Assembly (NCBI GenBank): GCA_963925675.1
Contig: CAWUSW010000092.1
Location: 1 to 15,514, forward strand
From: Eutrophocola sp963925675
GTDB taxonomy: Bacteria; Pseudomonadota; Gammaproteobacteria; Pseudomonadales; Pseudohongiellaceae
Reading direction: 5' to 3'
DNA: 15,514 nt
In this document: positions 7,261 through 14,146 of the stretch, piece by piece
How positions within the stretch are numbered: the first letter of the stretch is position 1
How the letters are laid out: the number at the start of each line of letters is the position of its first letter
Program-made: the position numbers and the translations under genes
The notes under the pieces: generated by a model
What the model was told of the DNA's origin: nothing
Databases searched by the model: none
What the model saw: the letters and a program-made list of their open reading frames with translations, nothing else

Positions 7261-7935
7261 TTAACTACTAGTTAATGTGGCTAGCCATTGTTCCAGATCA
7301 AGCCAATCAAGGGCAAAGGTGTGGCCCACTCCCTGCAATAAACGCGCATCAAGTATTATACCGGCGTTTTCCAGCAGCTGGACGGTGGCATCATAGCGCT
7401 TAGCCCAGCCGAGACGGTCCTCGCTGCCAATGCGCAAAAATACCGGGAAATCTTTTAAAGGGCTGATGGTAGCGGCATTCGATGCCAGGGCAGGTACTGC
7501 GATTACGCCGCGATACTGTTGCGGATTGCGGGAAGCGATATCCAGTGCGGAAATACCTCCATTGGATACTCCCATCAGCAATACCGCACCGCCTTGAATG
7601 TCCTCGCGCTGTTGAATAATGGCAATGAGCTCACGCACTTTTGCCGCATTATCGCCCCAAAAAGATTGTCCATTGGGAGATACAGGCGCGATCACTGCCC
7701 AGCCGCGGTCGATAAATTCTTCACCATGACTGCGAAATGCACTGCTGGCAATACCGGCATCACCGGAGCCACCGCCCATGATAACTACCAATGGATGGCC
7801 GGAATCCTCACTTACGGTGTCCGGGGTATCCAGATAAGCCCTGATTTGTGAGCCATCAGCGAGTTGAAACTCAGTTTGTGTAAATGCAGTTATGGGCATC
7901 AATAGAAAAAGTATCAGTAAGCATTTCATCAACAT
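7261..7935 (-). CDS. Secreted alpha/beta hydrolase (esterase-like)
   Basis: I choose the ATG at 7935-7933 because a purine-rich GAGAGGGG Shine-Dalgarno lies just upstream. A frame open to 8004 would put 23 polar residues before the signal peptide. The 224-residue product has a signal peptide (about 4-19, ending ITAFTQ) and then an alpha/beta-hydrolase core. GGGSGDAG (54-61) lies in the oxyanion region. The nucleophile elbow is GVSNG (Ser124), the likely acid is Asp173 in GSEDRLGW, and the His is H205 in GVGHTF. The triad is complete. The size and the GVSNGG elbow resemble dienelactone-hydrolase or feruloyl/PHB-depolymerase-like esterases, but no substrate can be assigned. It is convergent with the nuclease gene and divergent from the tandem-repeat exported protein, with which it shares a control region of about 190 bases. 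Confidence 0.83.
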   Translation of the reverse strand: MLMKCLLILFLLMPITAFTQTEFQLADGSQIRAYLDTPDTVSEDSGHPLVVIMGGGSGDAGIASSAFRSHGEEFIDRGWAVIAPVSPNGQSFWGDNAAKVRELIAIIQQREDIQGGAVLLMGVSNGGISALDIASRNPQQYRGVIAVPALASNAATISPLKDFPVFLRIGSEDRLGWAKRYDATVQLLENAGIILDARLLQGVGHTFALDWLDLEQWLATLTSS

Positions 7936-8058
7936 ATTCCCCTCTCTTTCTTCTATCTGGCTGTAATAAATTACAGCAAGTGGTGAGGTATTCAATCCTC
8001 CCATACTTTACCCTGCACCAAAAGGCATGCCGGAATAGGGATAACATCCATATTATTT

Positions 8059-8068
8059 CCACATGTGG
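8059..8068. promoter_or_regulatory. Palindrome CCACATGTGG in divergent intergenic region
   Basis: A perfect 10-base palindrome lies midway between the leftward hydrolase start (7935) and the rightward exported-protein start (8126). It could be an operator for a dimeric regulator of either gene. I know of no regulator with this exact site. At this length a palindrome can occur by chance. Confidence 0.25.
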
Positions 8069-8098
8069 GTGTTGGACAATCACTAACTGGCACTTTAT

Positions 8099-8120
8099 TC
8101 TCCAATCTCTTATTTGGAGA
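8099..8120 (+). promoter_or_regulatory. Hairpin sequestering the ribosome-binding site of the 519-residue gene
   Basis: TCTCCAA (8099-8105) is perfectly complementary to TTGGAGA (8114-8120), leaving an 8-base loop. The 3' arm contains the GGAGA Shine-Dalgarno of the ATG at 8126. When folded, the ribosome site would be paired, which suggests translational control by temperature, a protein or a small RNA. The pairing is seen. The regulatory role is inferred. Confidence 0.4.
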
Positions 8121-8125
8121 GTAAA

Positions 8126-9685
8126 ATGAAGAATCGCTGTTTTCCTGGCCTGTCATTACTTTTGACCTGCCTTTCCCTATTACCCCTGACAGCATTTGGA
8201 CAGGAAATACCCCGTACGGATGCAGGTCTGCCCTTTCTGCAAGGTATCTGGCAGGCGCAGACCAGAGCGGCCTATAACCTGGAAGATCATGTCGCCCGTG
8301 CTGATATGCAAGCAGGCACAAGCGTGGTGCTCGGCGGTTCCATTCCCTATAGAGATTCGGCTCTGGCGAAGCGCCAGAATAATTTTGAAAATCGTGCTGA
8401 ACTTGATCCTCTGAAGAAATGCTTTTTGCCAGGACCAACCAGAATCATGGCAATGCCTTTTCCTTTTCAGATATTCCAGAACGATGAGCATGTCGCCATC
8501 ACCTTTGAATGGACCCAGGTCTATCGCCTGATTTATACCGCTGGTCAGGAACACCTGTATCCCGGTTTTGAATTCTGGATGGGCGATGCCCGAGGCCAAT
8601 GGGAAGGTGACACACTGGTTGTCGAAATCAACGACCTTAATGACCGCACCTGGCTTGATGCAGCGGGTAATTACCACAGCCTCGCCGCCCATATTACTGA
8701 ACGCTATACCCTGGTGGATGAAAACACTATCCAGTATCAGGCTACTATTGATGACCCGGAAATATTCAGCGAACTCTGGACCATCGAGTTTCCCCTGCTA
8801 CGACAAACAGCAATGCCCCGTCTTCTTGAATATCAATGTCAGGCAGAGGCCGAAGAAGTCAGCGGAGATTTTGAGCGTGTAGAAAAACAGTGGTACCCGG
8901 CGCCCATCCCTGCTGAAAATATTCCTTTTGATACCGATGCGGGTGCTGATCTGCCCTTGCCTGAAGTGATTTCAGCTTTCAATCGTCGTGATGATGGCTC
9001 ACCTGACATCAGTGGTTATTTTGTCTCTGATGGCGGTGGCGCCAATTATGGTCTGGAGGTACGGGAAAATATTGCCATGTTTCCTCCAGCAAGAGGCGTA
9101 GTAGTAGACCCCGCCGATGGCGTGTTGCCTTATCAGGACTGGGCCAGAGCAGAGCAACTGGAACGTCGGGAAGCCTGGCGTGGCTATGATGACCCAACTG
9201 CCCATTGCTTTGTGGCAGGCATTCCCCGCTCCCATTATGTGCCTTCACCCTTTTATATATTGCAGACACCTGGTTACGTGGTGATCCTACACGAGCGTAT
9301 GTCCTATCGTGTTATCCCTCTGGATGGCCGTGAACATTTATCAGAGAGTATTCGTTTATGGATGGGAGATGCTGTCGGTCACTGGCAAGGCGATACGCTG
9401 GTTGTGGAATCTTCAAACTACAACGGCAAAGCCTGGTTGAATGAACTTGGCGATGTCACCAGCCATGCGCAAACTGTTGTTGAAACCTATACTCCTGTGT
9501 CTGATTCACAAATTATTTATCGAGCCACCATCGCAGATCCCATTCCTTATTCCAGACCCTGGACCATAGAAATGCCATTTAATAAACAATCAGAAGAATT
9601 GCTTGAAGTGGCCTGCCTTGAAGACAATAATGATCTTGAACACCTGAGAGATGTCCGCGACGAACACCGCGCCCAAATGCAATAA
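8126..9685 (+). CDS. Exported protein with two tandem WMGD/GDTLVVE domains
   Basis: The start is the ATG at 8126, five bases after TGGAGA. A TTG at 8114 overlaps that site and is unlikely. The product is 519 residues with a signal peptide (about 5-25, ending AFGQ). It then carries two copies of one domain, about 36-240 and 295-500. Each copy has, in order, DP-x3-CF (96-100 and 356-362), a hydrophobic P-F-x-I-x-Q segment, a RLI/RVI strand and WMGD (151-154, 412-415). GDTLVVE (161-167, 422-428) and a TW/AWL motif come next, then T-E-x-Y-T, a Y-x-ATI-x-DP strand and a WTIE-x-P ending. I recognise this as a family of hypothetical exported proteins found in Acidobacteria and Gammaproteobacteria, with no known function. 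The DUF6152 gene follows after 21 bases. The predominance of beta strands suggests a lipocalin-like or beta-sandwich fold, but that is a guess. Confidence 0.85.
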   Translation: MKNRCFPGLSLLLTCLSLLPLTAFGQEIPRTDAGLPFLQGIWQAQTRAAYNLEDHVARADMQAGTSVVLGGSIPYRDSALAKRQNNFENRAELDPLKKCFLPGPTRIMAMPFPFQIFQNDEHVAITFEWTQVYRLIYTAGQEHLYPGFEFWMGDARGQWEGDTLVVEINDLNDRTWLDAAGNYHSLAAHITERYTLVDENTIQYQATIDDPEIFSELWTIEFPLLRQTAMPRLLEYQCQAEAEEVSGDFERVEKQWYPAPIPAENIPFDTDAGADLPLPEVISAFNRRDDGSPDISGYFVSDGGGANYGLEVRENIAMFPPARGVVVDPADGVLPYQDWARAEQLERREAWRGYDDPTAHCFVAGIPRSHYVPSPFYILQTPGYVVILHERMSYRVIPLDGREHLSESIRLWMGDAVGHWQGDTLVVESSNYNGKAWLNELGDVTSHAQTVVETYTPVSDSQIIYRATIADPIPYSRPWTIEMPFNKQSEELLEVACLEDNNDLEHLRDVRDEHRAQMQ

Positions 9686-9706
9686 GTTGACTGAAACTCA
9701 CCAATT

Positions 9707-10120
9707 ATGAGAACCAAAATGAAACATAAAATTTTACTTACCATAGCAAGCCTTCTATTTAGCCAGTTATTTGTCAGCTCTGCACTGGCACATCATTCTT
9801 TTTCTGCGGAATTTGATATTGATAAACCCGTTTCCCTTAGCGGTAAAGTGACTCGCATGCAGTGGTCGAACCCCCATGGCTGGATCTATATCGATGTGGA
9901 AAACGAAGACGGCAGCCTCACCAACTGGGCGCTGGAAACCAGTGCCGCCAACAACCTGATTCGTCGCGGCTGGAAACGCACTCACCTGGTAGCTGGCACA
10001 GTGATCCAGGTACAGGGCTTTCAGGCAAGAAATGGCTCAACTACAGCCAATATCCGTGGCATCATTCTGGAAGATGGCTCACGCCTGTTTTCCGGTAATG
10101 CGGATGAGCTGAGTAAGTAG
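9707..10120 (+). CDS. DUF6152-family exported protein (copy 1)
   Basis: This 137-residue protein has a signal peptide ending SSALA (24-28), followed at once by His29-His30 in HHSFSAEF. The core reads SLSGKVTRMQWSNPHGW (43-59, with N55-P56-H57), then a WALE segment, RRGWKR and a G-x-x-I-x-V-x-G strand. This is the DUF6152 pattern. The strand order resembles a small OB-like barrel, an inference from sequence only. It lies 21 bases after the tandem-domain gene and is almost certainly co-transcribed with it. A second ATG at 9719 (eight bases after GAGA) may be the real start, as the first has no clear Shine-Dalgarno. The role is unknown. The His-His placed at the mature N-terminus, plus NPH, suggests metal binding. 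Confidence 0.86.
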   Translation: MRTKMKHKILLTIASLLFSQLFVSSALAHHSFSAEFDIDKPVSLSGKVTRMQWSNPHGWIYIDVENEDGSLTNWALETSAANNLIRRGWKRTHLVAGTVIQVQGFQARNGSTTANIRGIILEDGSRLFSGNADELSK

Positions 10121-10227
10121 TTCCTCCCTCTTCACATCGAATGAAGCGTTCCCTCCAGTGGAGACTTACAGTACTCTTTGTATATATGCCTCACTGAAAA
10201 CAATAACAAGGGAATTTTGAAGTCCTG

Positions 10228-11649
10228 ATGTCTTCTGCAAATACCTACGACCTGATTGTTATCGGTACTGGTCCGGCCGGTGAGAAAGCCGCTGTTAAAG
10301 CGGCTTATTTCGGCAAAAAAGTGGCCATTATTGAAAAAGAAAAATGCTACGGCGGTGCTGGTATCAATACAGGCACCATTCCCTCCAAAACCCTGAAAGA
10401 ATCCGCGCTTTATTATTCCGGCAAATATGACACTGGCATCTACGGTCACGACCGGGTGCTGGATGGCCAAACCACAATTCAGGATTTTCTGTTCAGAAAA
10501 AATGTCGTTATTGAATCACTGGAACAAGAGGTGCTGAAAAATCTGGAACGTCATGATGTTAAGTTATTCCATGGCATAGCCTCTTTTGAAGATAAAAATA
10601 CCGTGCTTATTGACGGGGATGATGGCGAAATTCGGATCACCAGTGACTATGTTCTAATTGCCACCGGCTCTTATCCCTTTCACCCCGAGAATATCGACTT
10701 CGACGGTATCATTGTCCATGATTCCGACAGCATCCTGAATATCATGCGCATCCCGGATTCCCTGTGCATTGTTGGCGCAGGCGTAATCGGCTGTGAATAT
10801 GCCACCATCTTCGGCGTCATGGGTTGCAAGGTTTACCTGGTGAACAACAGCGACAAAATATTACCCTTCCTGGATGATGAAATAGCCCAGGCCCTGATCG
10901 CTCAGATGCATGAAGACGGCGTCAATATTCTCTTTAATGCCTCAATCGACGAAATGATTATTCCTGAACATGTAGGAGGCGACATTCAGATCCGTCTGAA
11001 AGACGGCATGGTCTTTGATGTAGACATGTTCCTGTTTGCCGCCGGACGCAGCGGCTCAACCAAGGCCCTGAATTGCGAGCAAGTGGGTATTGATTTAGGG
11101 AAACGCGAAGCAATTGTGGTTAACGAACAATACCAGACCTCCCAGAAAAATATTTATGCAGCTGGCGACGTCATTGGCTTTCCCGCGCTGGCCTCAACCA
11201 GCATGGATCAGGGCCGTGTTGCGGTATCGCATATTTTTGACATCCATGATTCGGATGCCCTGCCTAAAATATTCCCCTATGGTATTTACACCATTCCGGA
11301 AGTCTCCATGGTAGGAATAACGGAAGAACAAGCCATTGCCGAAGGCATGAACTACCTGGTGGGATGCGCCCATCATTCCAAAGTTCCGCGCGGCAGAATC
11401 ATGGGGGCAAAATTCGGGGTGTTAAAAATAATCGTGTCCAAAGATGACATGGTCATTCGTGGTGTTCACATCATGGGTCGCCTTGCCAGTGAACTGATTC
11501 ATTACGGACTGGCAGTCGTTGAAGCTGAAAAGACCGTCAATGAAATCGTCTCCACAGTATTTAACTACCCTACCCTGCATGATCTATACAAGTACGCCTG
11601 CTTCGATGCCCTGGGGAATCTGAGCGGCCACAAAATCAAGGATTTTTGA
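10228..11649 (+). CDS. sthA: SthA-like NAD(P) transhydrogenase flavoprotein lacking redox cysteines
   Basis: This 473-residue protein is full length for the class I pyridine nucleotide-disulfide oxidoreductase family. It has an FAD dinucleotide motif GTGPAG (13-18), GGAGINTGTIPSK (42-54) and IATGSYP near 145-151. A second Rossmann motif, VGAGVIGCE, is near 183-191, with the FAD-contacting AAGD near 312. The dimerisation end has FNYPT near 447. In lipoamide dehydrogenase the active-site stretch carries two cysteines (GGTCLNVGCIPSK). Here both are replaced (Gly45, Thr50), and the catalytic His-Glu end is FNYPT, as in SthA. The best call is a soluble, energy-independent transhydrogenase moving hydride between NADPH and NAD+. 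E. coli SthA keeps the first Cys, so this is a divergent relative and the name is approximate. It appears to be transcribed separately, with 107 bases upstream of it. Confidence 0.82.
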   Translation: MSSANTYDLIVIGTGPAGEKAAVKAAYFGKKVAIIEKEKCYGGAGINTGTIPSKTLKESALYYSGKYDTGIYGHDRVLDGQTTIQDFLFRKNVVIESLEQEVLKNLERHDVKLFHGIASFEDKNTVLIDGDDGEIRITSDYVLIATGSYPFHPENIDFDGIIVHDSDSILNIMRIPDSLCIVGAGVIGCEYATIFGVMGCKVYLVNNSDKILPFLDDEIAQALIAQMHEDGVNILFNASIDEMIIPEHVGGDIQIRLKDGMVFDVDMFLFAAGRSGSTKALNCEQVGIDLGKREAIVVNEQYQTSQKNIYAAGDVIGFPALASTSMDQGRVAVSHIFDIHDSDALPKIFPYGIYTIPEVSMVGITEEQAIAEGMNYLVGCAHHSKVPRGRIMGAKFGVLKIIVSKDDMVIRGVHIMGRLASELIHYGLAVVEAEKTVNEIVSTVFNYPTLHDLYKYACFDALGNLSGHKIKDF

Positions 11650-11666
11650 TTCAGTGCTGAAATTTT

Positions 11667-11688
11667 CGCGGTTGAAACCGCTCCTACA
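11667..11688 (-). repeat. Single REP element (GTAGG-headed, RAYT-type)
   Basis: On the minus strand this reads TGTAGGAGCGGTTTCAACCGCG. Its core GCGGTT-GA-AACCGC (11668-11681) is a perfect 6-bp stem. A conserved GTAG head followed by GGAGCGGNTTNANCCGC is the form of Pseudomonas-type REP elements moved by REP-associated tyrosine transposases. It lies 18 bases after the SthA-like gene. It may also act as a 3' hairpin protecting or ending that transcript. No second, inverted copy is present, so it is a singlet. Confidence 0.68.
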
Positions 11689-11701
11689 TCCGCCCATTTT
11701 T

Positions 11702-11729
11702 CCTTGTGCCTTGTACCTTGCACCTTGTA
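11702..11729 (+). repeat. Four tandem heptanucleotide repeats (CCTTGNR)
   Basis: Four adjacent 7-base units read CCTTGTG, CCTTGTA, CCTTGCA and CCTTGTA, ending 10 bases before the TTG start of the DUF6122 gene. The period is exact and variation is limited to the last two positions. The array lies beside the REP element, so both may belong to a repeat-rich insertion behind sthA. The array occupies the place where a ribosome site would be expected. Confidence 0.6.
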
Positions 11730-11739
11730 ACTATACCCC

Positions 11740-12033
11740 TTGATTCATATCGCTCTACATTTTCTCGTCCCTGCACTCCTTGCAGGAATTCTCTATTTAA
11801 AAAAGTGGCTGAAGAGTTTTGCCTTGTTAATGTGCGGCCTGCTGATTGACGTGGACCATCTGCTTGCTGATCCGATATATGCCCCTGATCGTTGTAGTAT
11901 CGGCTTTCATCCCTTGCACACAACGATTCCAATCGTGCTTTACAGCTTATTACTTATCCATCCCAAAACTCGCCTGGTAGGCATAGGCCTTTATATTCAC
12001 ATTCTGCTGGATATCAGTGACTGCTATATTTAA
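11740..12033 (+). CDS. DUF6122-family small membrane protein
   Basis: This 97-residue protein has about three membrane spans (4-20, 26-42, 63-73, and possibly 79-92). Conserved polar residues are LIDVDHLLADPIYAPDRCSIGFHPLH (35-60), with D37, D39, H40, D44, R51, C52, H57 and H60, and IHILLDISDC (86-95). This matches DUF6122 as I know it. The DVDH/HPLH/H-x3-D pattern recalls YdjM-like membrane-bound metal-dependent hydrolases. The start is TTG at 11740, chosen because (M)IHIALHFLVP fits the family N-terminus. No ATG and no clear Shine-Dalgarno is present, and heptamer repeats lie just upstream. Expression may therefore be weak. Function is unknown. Confidence 0.75.
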   Translation: MIHIALHFLVPALLAGILYLKKWLKSFALLMCGLLIDVDHLLADPIYAPDRCSIGFHPLHTTIPIVLYSLLLIHPKTRLVGIGLYIHILLDISDCYI

Positions 12034-12124
12034 GGCGACATATAAAGGCGATATAAAATAACGGGAGTTGCCAGGATTATAGAAAGTGATATAAACCTGA
12101 CTAATCAATCTACTGAACTAATGT

Positions 12125-12889
12125 TTGAAACAGAGGGCGACACCACAAGTGGACACCAAGAAAATAAAATTTGTATCAAACAGGCTTTGGCTAAACGAGG
12201 AGAGTGCCTCAAAACCGGAACCCATTAGCAAAACTATACCTGACTGGTATCGTAATGCGGATCGCTTTGCCAGGGATCCGGCGACAGGAAAACACTGGGA
12301 AATGCCAGACACTGGCGGCAAGATCCCCACCTGGAAATCCTGCCCGGCCATTTTTGATGTGATGGGTAGCGGATACACCTACAAGACCCCTTGTGACATC
12401 CAGTTTTATGAAGATACCGCGGGCAATATCCAGGCGAAGGTGCTGGATGCACAACATCAAAGCTTTCTAATGGACCGGGTACCTTTGGCACAGTTCCCCC
12501 ATCCCCCCGGATATCACCACAAGCATTTCGCCTGGTGGTCTGACTGGGCAGTAGAACTCCCGGAAGGATACAGCGCGCTTTACACCCAACCAATGAACCG
12601 CTTTGAACTGCCTTTCCTGACCACCAGTGGCATTGTCGACAACGACAAGGTGCATATACCTGGCACCATGCCATTCTTTTTACGCAAAGGTGTACAAGGC
12701 ATCCTTCCTGCCGGGACACCCTATGCACAGATAATCCCCTTCAAGAGAGAGCATTGGGAGTCAGAAATTGATGTCTCATTGTCGCAGGAGGAAATGATCG
12801 CGAAGAATAAAGACAACAGCGCAAAATATCGCAAGCCAGACGGCGGCGTTTATCTCAAAGAAGTCTGGGAGAGAAGAAAGTACCAATAA
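12125..12889 (+). CDS. Soluble protein of unknown function (DUF6065-like?)
   Basis: This is up to 254 residues with no signal peptide or membrane span. Recognisable stretches are KKIKFVSNRLW (12-22), IPDWYRN (about 38-44), a W-K-S-C-P segment (74-78), ALYTQPMNRFELPF (about 151-164) and GILPAGTPYAQIIPFKREHW (about 192-211). The NRFxLPF and IPxGTPxAQxIPFKRE motifs recall uncharacterised proteins of marine bacteria and tailed phages, perhaps DUF6065. I hold this from memory with limited confidence. The aromatic, Pro-rich C-terminal half suggests a cupin-like beta barrel. The start is unsettled: TTG at 12125 gives the longest frame, while GTG at 12149 lies 11 bases after AGAGGG. An ATG at 12121 is out of frame. 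It appears to be a single-gene unit. Confidence 0.65.
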   Translation: MKQRATPQVDTKKIKFVSNRLWLNEESASKPEPISKTIPDWYRNADRFARDPATGKHWEMPDTGGKIPTWKSCPAIFDVMGSGYTYKTPCDIQFYEDTAGNIQAKVLDAQHQSFLMDRVPLAQFPHPPGYHHKHFAWWSDWAVELPEGYSALYTQPMNRFELPFLTTSGIVDNDKVHIPGTMPFFLRKGVQGILPAGTPYAQIIPFKREHWESEIDVSLSQEEMIAKNKDNSAKYRKPDGGVYLKEVWERRKYQ

Positions 12890-13000
12890 TACCAAGTGCT
12901 TATCGGGCCGGTGAAAAGCTCATTAGACCTGAAGGCTTAAAGATTGATTACGGGCCAAAGAATATCCAGGTTCAAATAGCTTATTTTTGCCATTTTTTGC

Positions 13001-13046
13001 TAGTATGATCCATTAAGGGCCTATTAAACGTTTATAAAAAAAGCCC
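13001..13046 (+). promoter_or_regulatory. Candidate extended -10 promoter and leader palindrome
   Basis: TGC-TAGTAT, with TAGTAT at 13001-13006, has the extended -10 form TGn plus a 4-of-6 hexamer, about 100 bases before the ATG at 13107. No good -35 is seen. The leader then holds TAAACGTTTA (13025-13034), a perfect palindrome, flanked by GGGC (13017-13020) and GCCC (13043-13046). These could form an operator or a leader structure for the downstream three-gene set. The promoter call is tentative. Confidence 0.3.
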
Positions 13047-13106
13047 AAAACGATATCTTTATTCTTCGTTTATTCATCAAAGCATGATCCAAGTGGGGGT
13101 GATCAT

Positions 13107-14105
13107 ATGAATAAATCTCAATCTAAATACGCAATCCTGATTTTGATCCTGGCCTTTTGCCTGCCGGTTCTTGCCCATCATTCTCACTCGACAATTGACC
13201 GCAACGACGTGCGTGTCCTGCGCGGCACTGTAACCAAGTATGGCTGGAGCATGCCCCATGTGTATCTGAAAGTGGAGGCCCCTAACCTGGACGGAAAAAT
13301 TGTCGAATACAGTATTGAGATGAACCATCCCGCAGCCATGACCGAAGTGGGCTGGTCAAAAGACAGTTTCAAGCCAGGTGATATTATTACCTGGGAAGGA
13401 GCACACCACAGGAACAAGGCACGCGCTTACAGCTCTATGAGCTGGGTTGAGAAAAATGGCGTCAGGGTTGGCAATGCCGATCAATTCGATGGCCAGATAA
13501 CACCTTCTACTGATTTTACCGGTCTCTGGGATCGGGCACCGGGTCAGCCTACCTACAACCCACCAAAAGGATGGCCGCTCAGCCCTCTGGGCCAGGATCT
13601 GGTGGCGAACTTTAGTGAAGATCAAAACCCCGTATTAACCTGCGGTGATCCTGGACCACCAAAATCAATGACCCTGCCCTACTCTCATCAAATTTCACGC
13701 CTGGATGGAAACACTCTGACAATCGGGCGCGATCTCATGGAAGGCCAACGTGTGGTCCACCTTGACGTTAAACCCCCGGCAGGTCCCCCTTCCAAACTTG
13801 GTCATTCCATTGGCTGGTTCGAAGATGGCGATTTGATTATCGAGACCAGCAACTTCACAGCAGATGTCTGGGGTGGCCATACAGGCATAGATTCCAGTGC
13901 ACAGAAACATCTGATCGAAAGATTCAGCTTGAGCGATGATGGGCTTGGTATTGATCTGACTATCACACTCACCGATCCGGTTTACCTGAGCCAAGCAGTC
14001 ACCTTTACTCATAAGTGGATCAAAACGGCCGACCGCGAGCTTGTACAGACTCCCTGTACACAGGAATCCGCACAGCTGTGGATAGAAGCCGGCTTTAATG
14101 AATAA
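13107..14105 (+). CDS. Exported DUF6152 domain fused to a WMGD/GDTLVVE-like domain
   Basis: This 332-residue protein follows a GGGGGTG ribosome site. The signal peptide ends LPVLA (19-23) and is followed at once by His24-His25. Residues 24-125 are DUF6152: VLRGTVTKYGWSMPH (37-51, with P50-H51), VGWSKDSFKPGD (81-92) and WEGAHH (96-101). Residues about 136-320 form a second domain: FTGLWDR (137-143), CGDPGPPKSMTLPY, HLDVKPPAG, GWFEDGDLIIETSNF (236-250), H-x-x-ERF (268-273), LTITLTDP (284-291) and W-I-K-x-A. This second part parallels WMGD...GDTLVVE...ERY...ATIxDP of the 519-residue protein, although WMGD itself is absent and the GDTLVVE position reads GDLIIET. It is thus a fusion of the two families found as neighbours in the other operon. 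Role unknown. It leads a set with the next two genes. Confidence 0.84.
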   Translation: MNKSQSKYAILILILAFCLPVLAHHSHSTIDRNDVRVLRGTVTKYGWSMPHVYLKVEAPNLDGKIVEYSIEMNHPAAMTEVGWSKDSFKPGDIITWEGAHHRNKARAYSSMSWVEKNGVRVGNADQFDGQITPSTDFTGLWDRAPGQPTYNPPKGWPLSPLGQDLVANFSEDQNPVLTCGDPGPPKSMTLPYSHQISRLDGNTLTIGRDLMEGQRVVHLDVKPPAGPPSKLGHSIGWFEDGDLIIETSNFTADVWGGHTGIDSSAQKHLIERFSLSDDGLGIDLTITLTDPVYLSQAVTFTHKWIKTADRELVQTPCTQESAQLWIEAGFNE

Positions 14106-14146
14106 ACTGAAAAAATAATGAAACTATTTACGGCATGGAGAAAAAT

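Noticed and set aside
8180..8692. A 170-codon leftward frame inside the tandem-domain gene
   Set aside because: It is antisense to a conserved domain and has no signal, motif or ribosome site.
10155..10165. CTCCAGTGGAG hairpin after DUF6152 copy 1 as a terminator
   Set aside because: It has a 5-bp stem with a one-base loop and no T-run after it.
12032..12057. Short direct repeat (AAGGCGACATATA / AAGGCGATATAAA) after the DUF6122 stop
   Set aside because: It has two imperfect copies only, is AT-rich and shows no sign of target duplication around an element.
12234..12728. A 164-codon leftward frame opposite the unknown soluble protein
   Set aside because: The product is rich in Cys, Arg and His with no conserved stretch. 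The rightward frame carries the family-like motifs.
13063..13078. ATCAA half-site in the leader of the fusion gene as an FNR box
   Set aside because: Only the right half matches. The left half is CGTTT rather than TTGAT.
13084..13110. Eight-codon mini-ORF (MIQVGVII) overlapping the ATG of the fusion gene
   Set aside because: It contains the gene's own ribosome site, has none of its own and is short enough to be chance.
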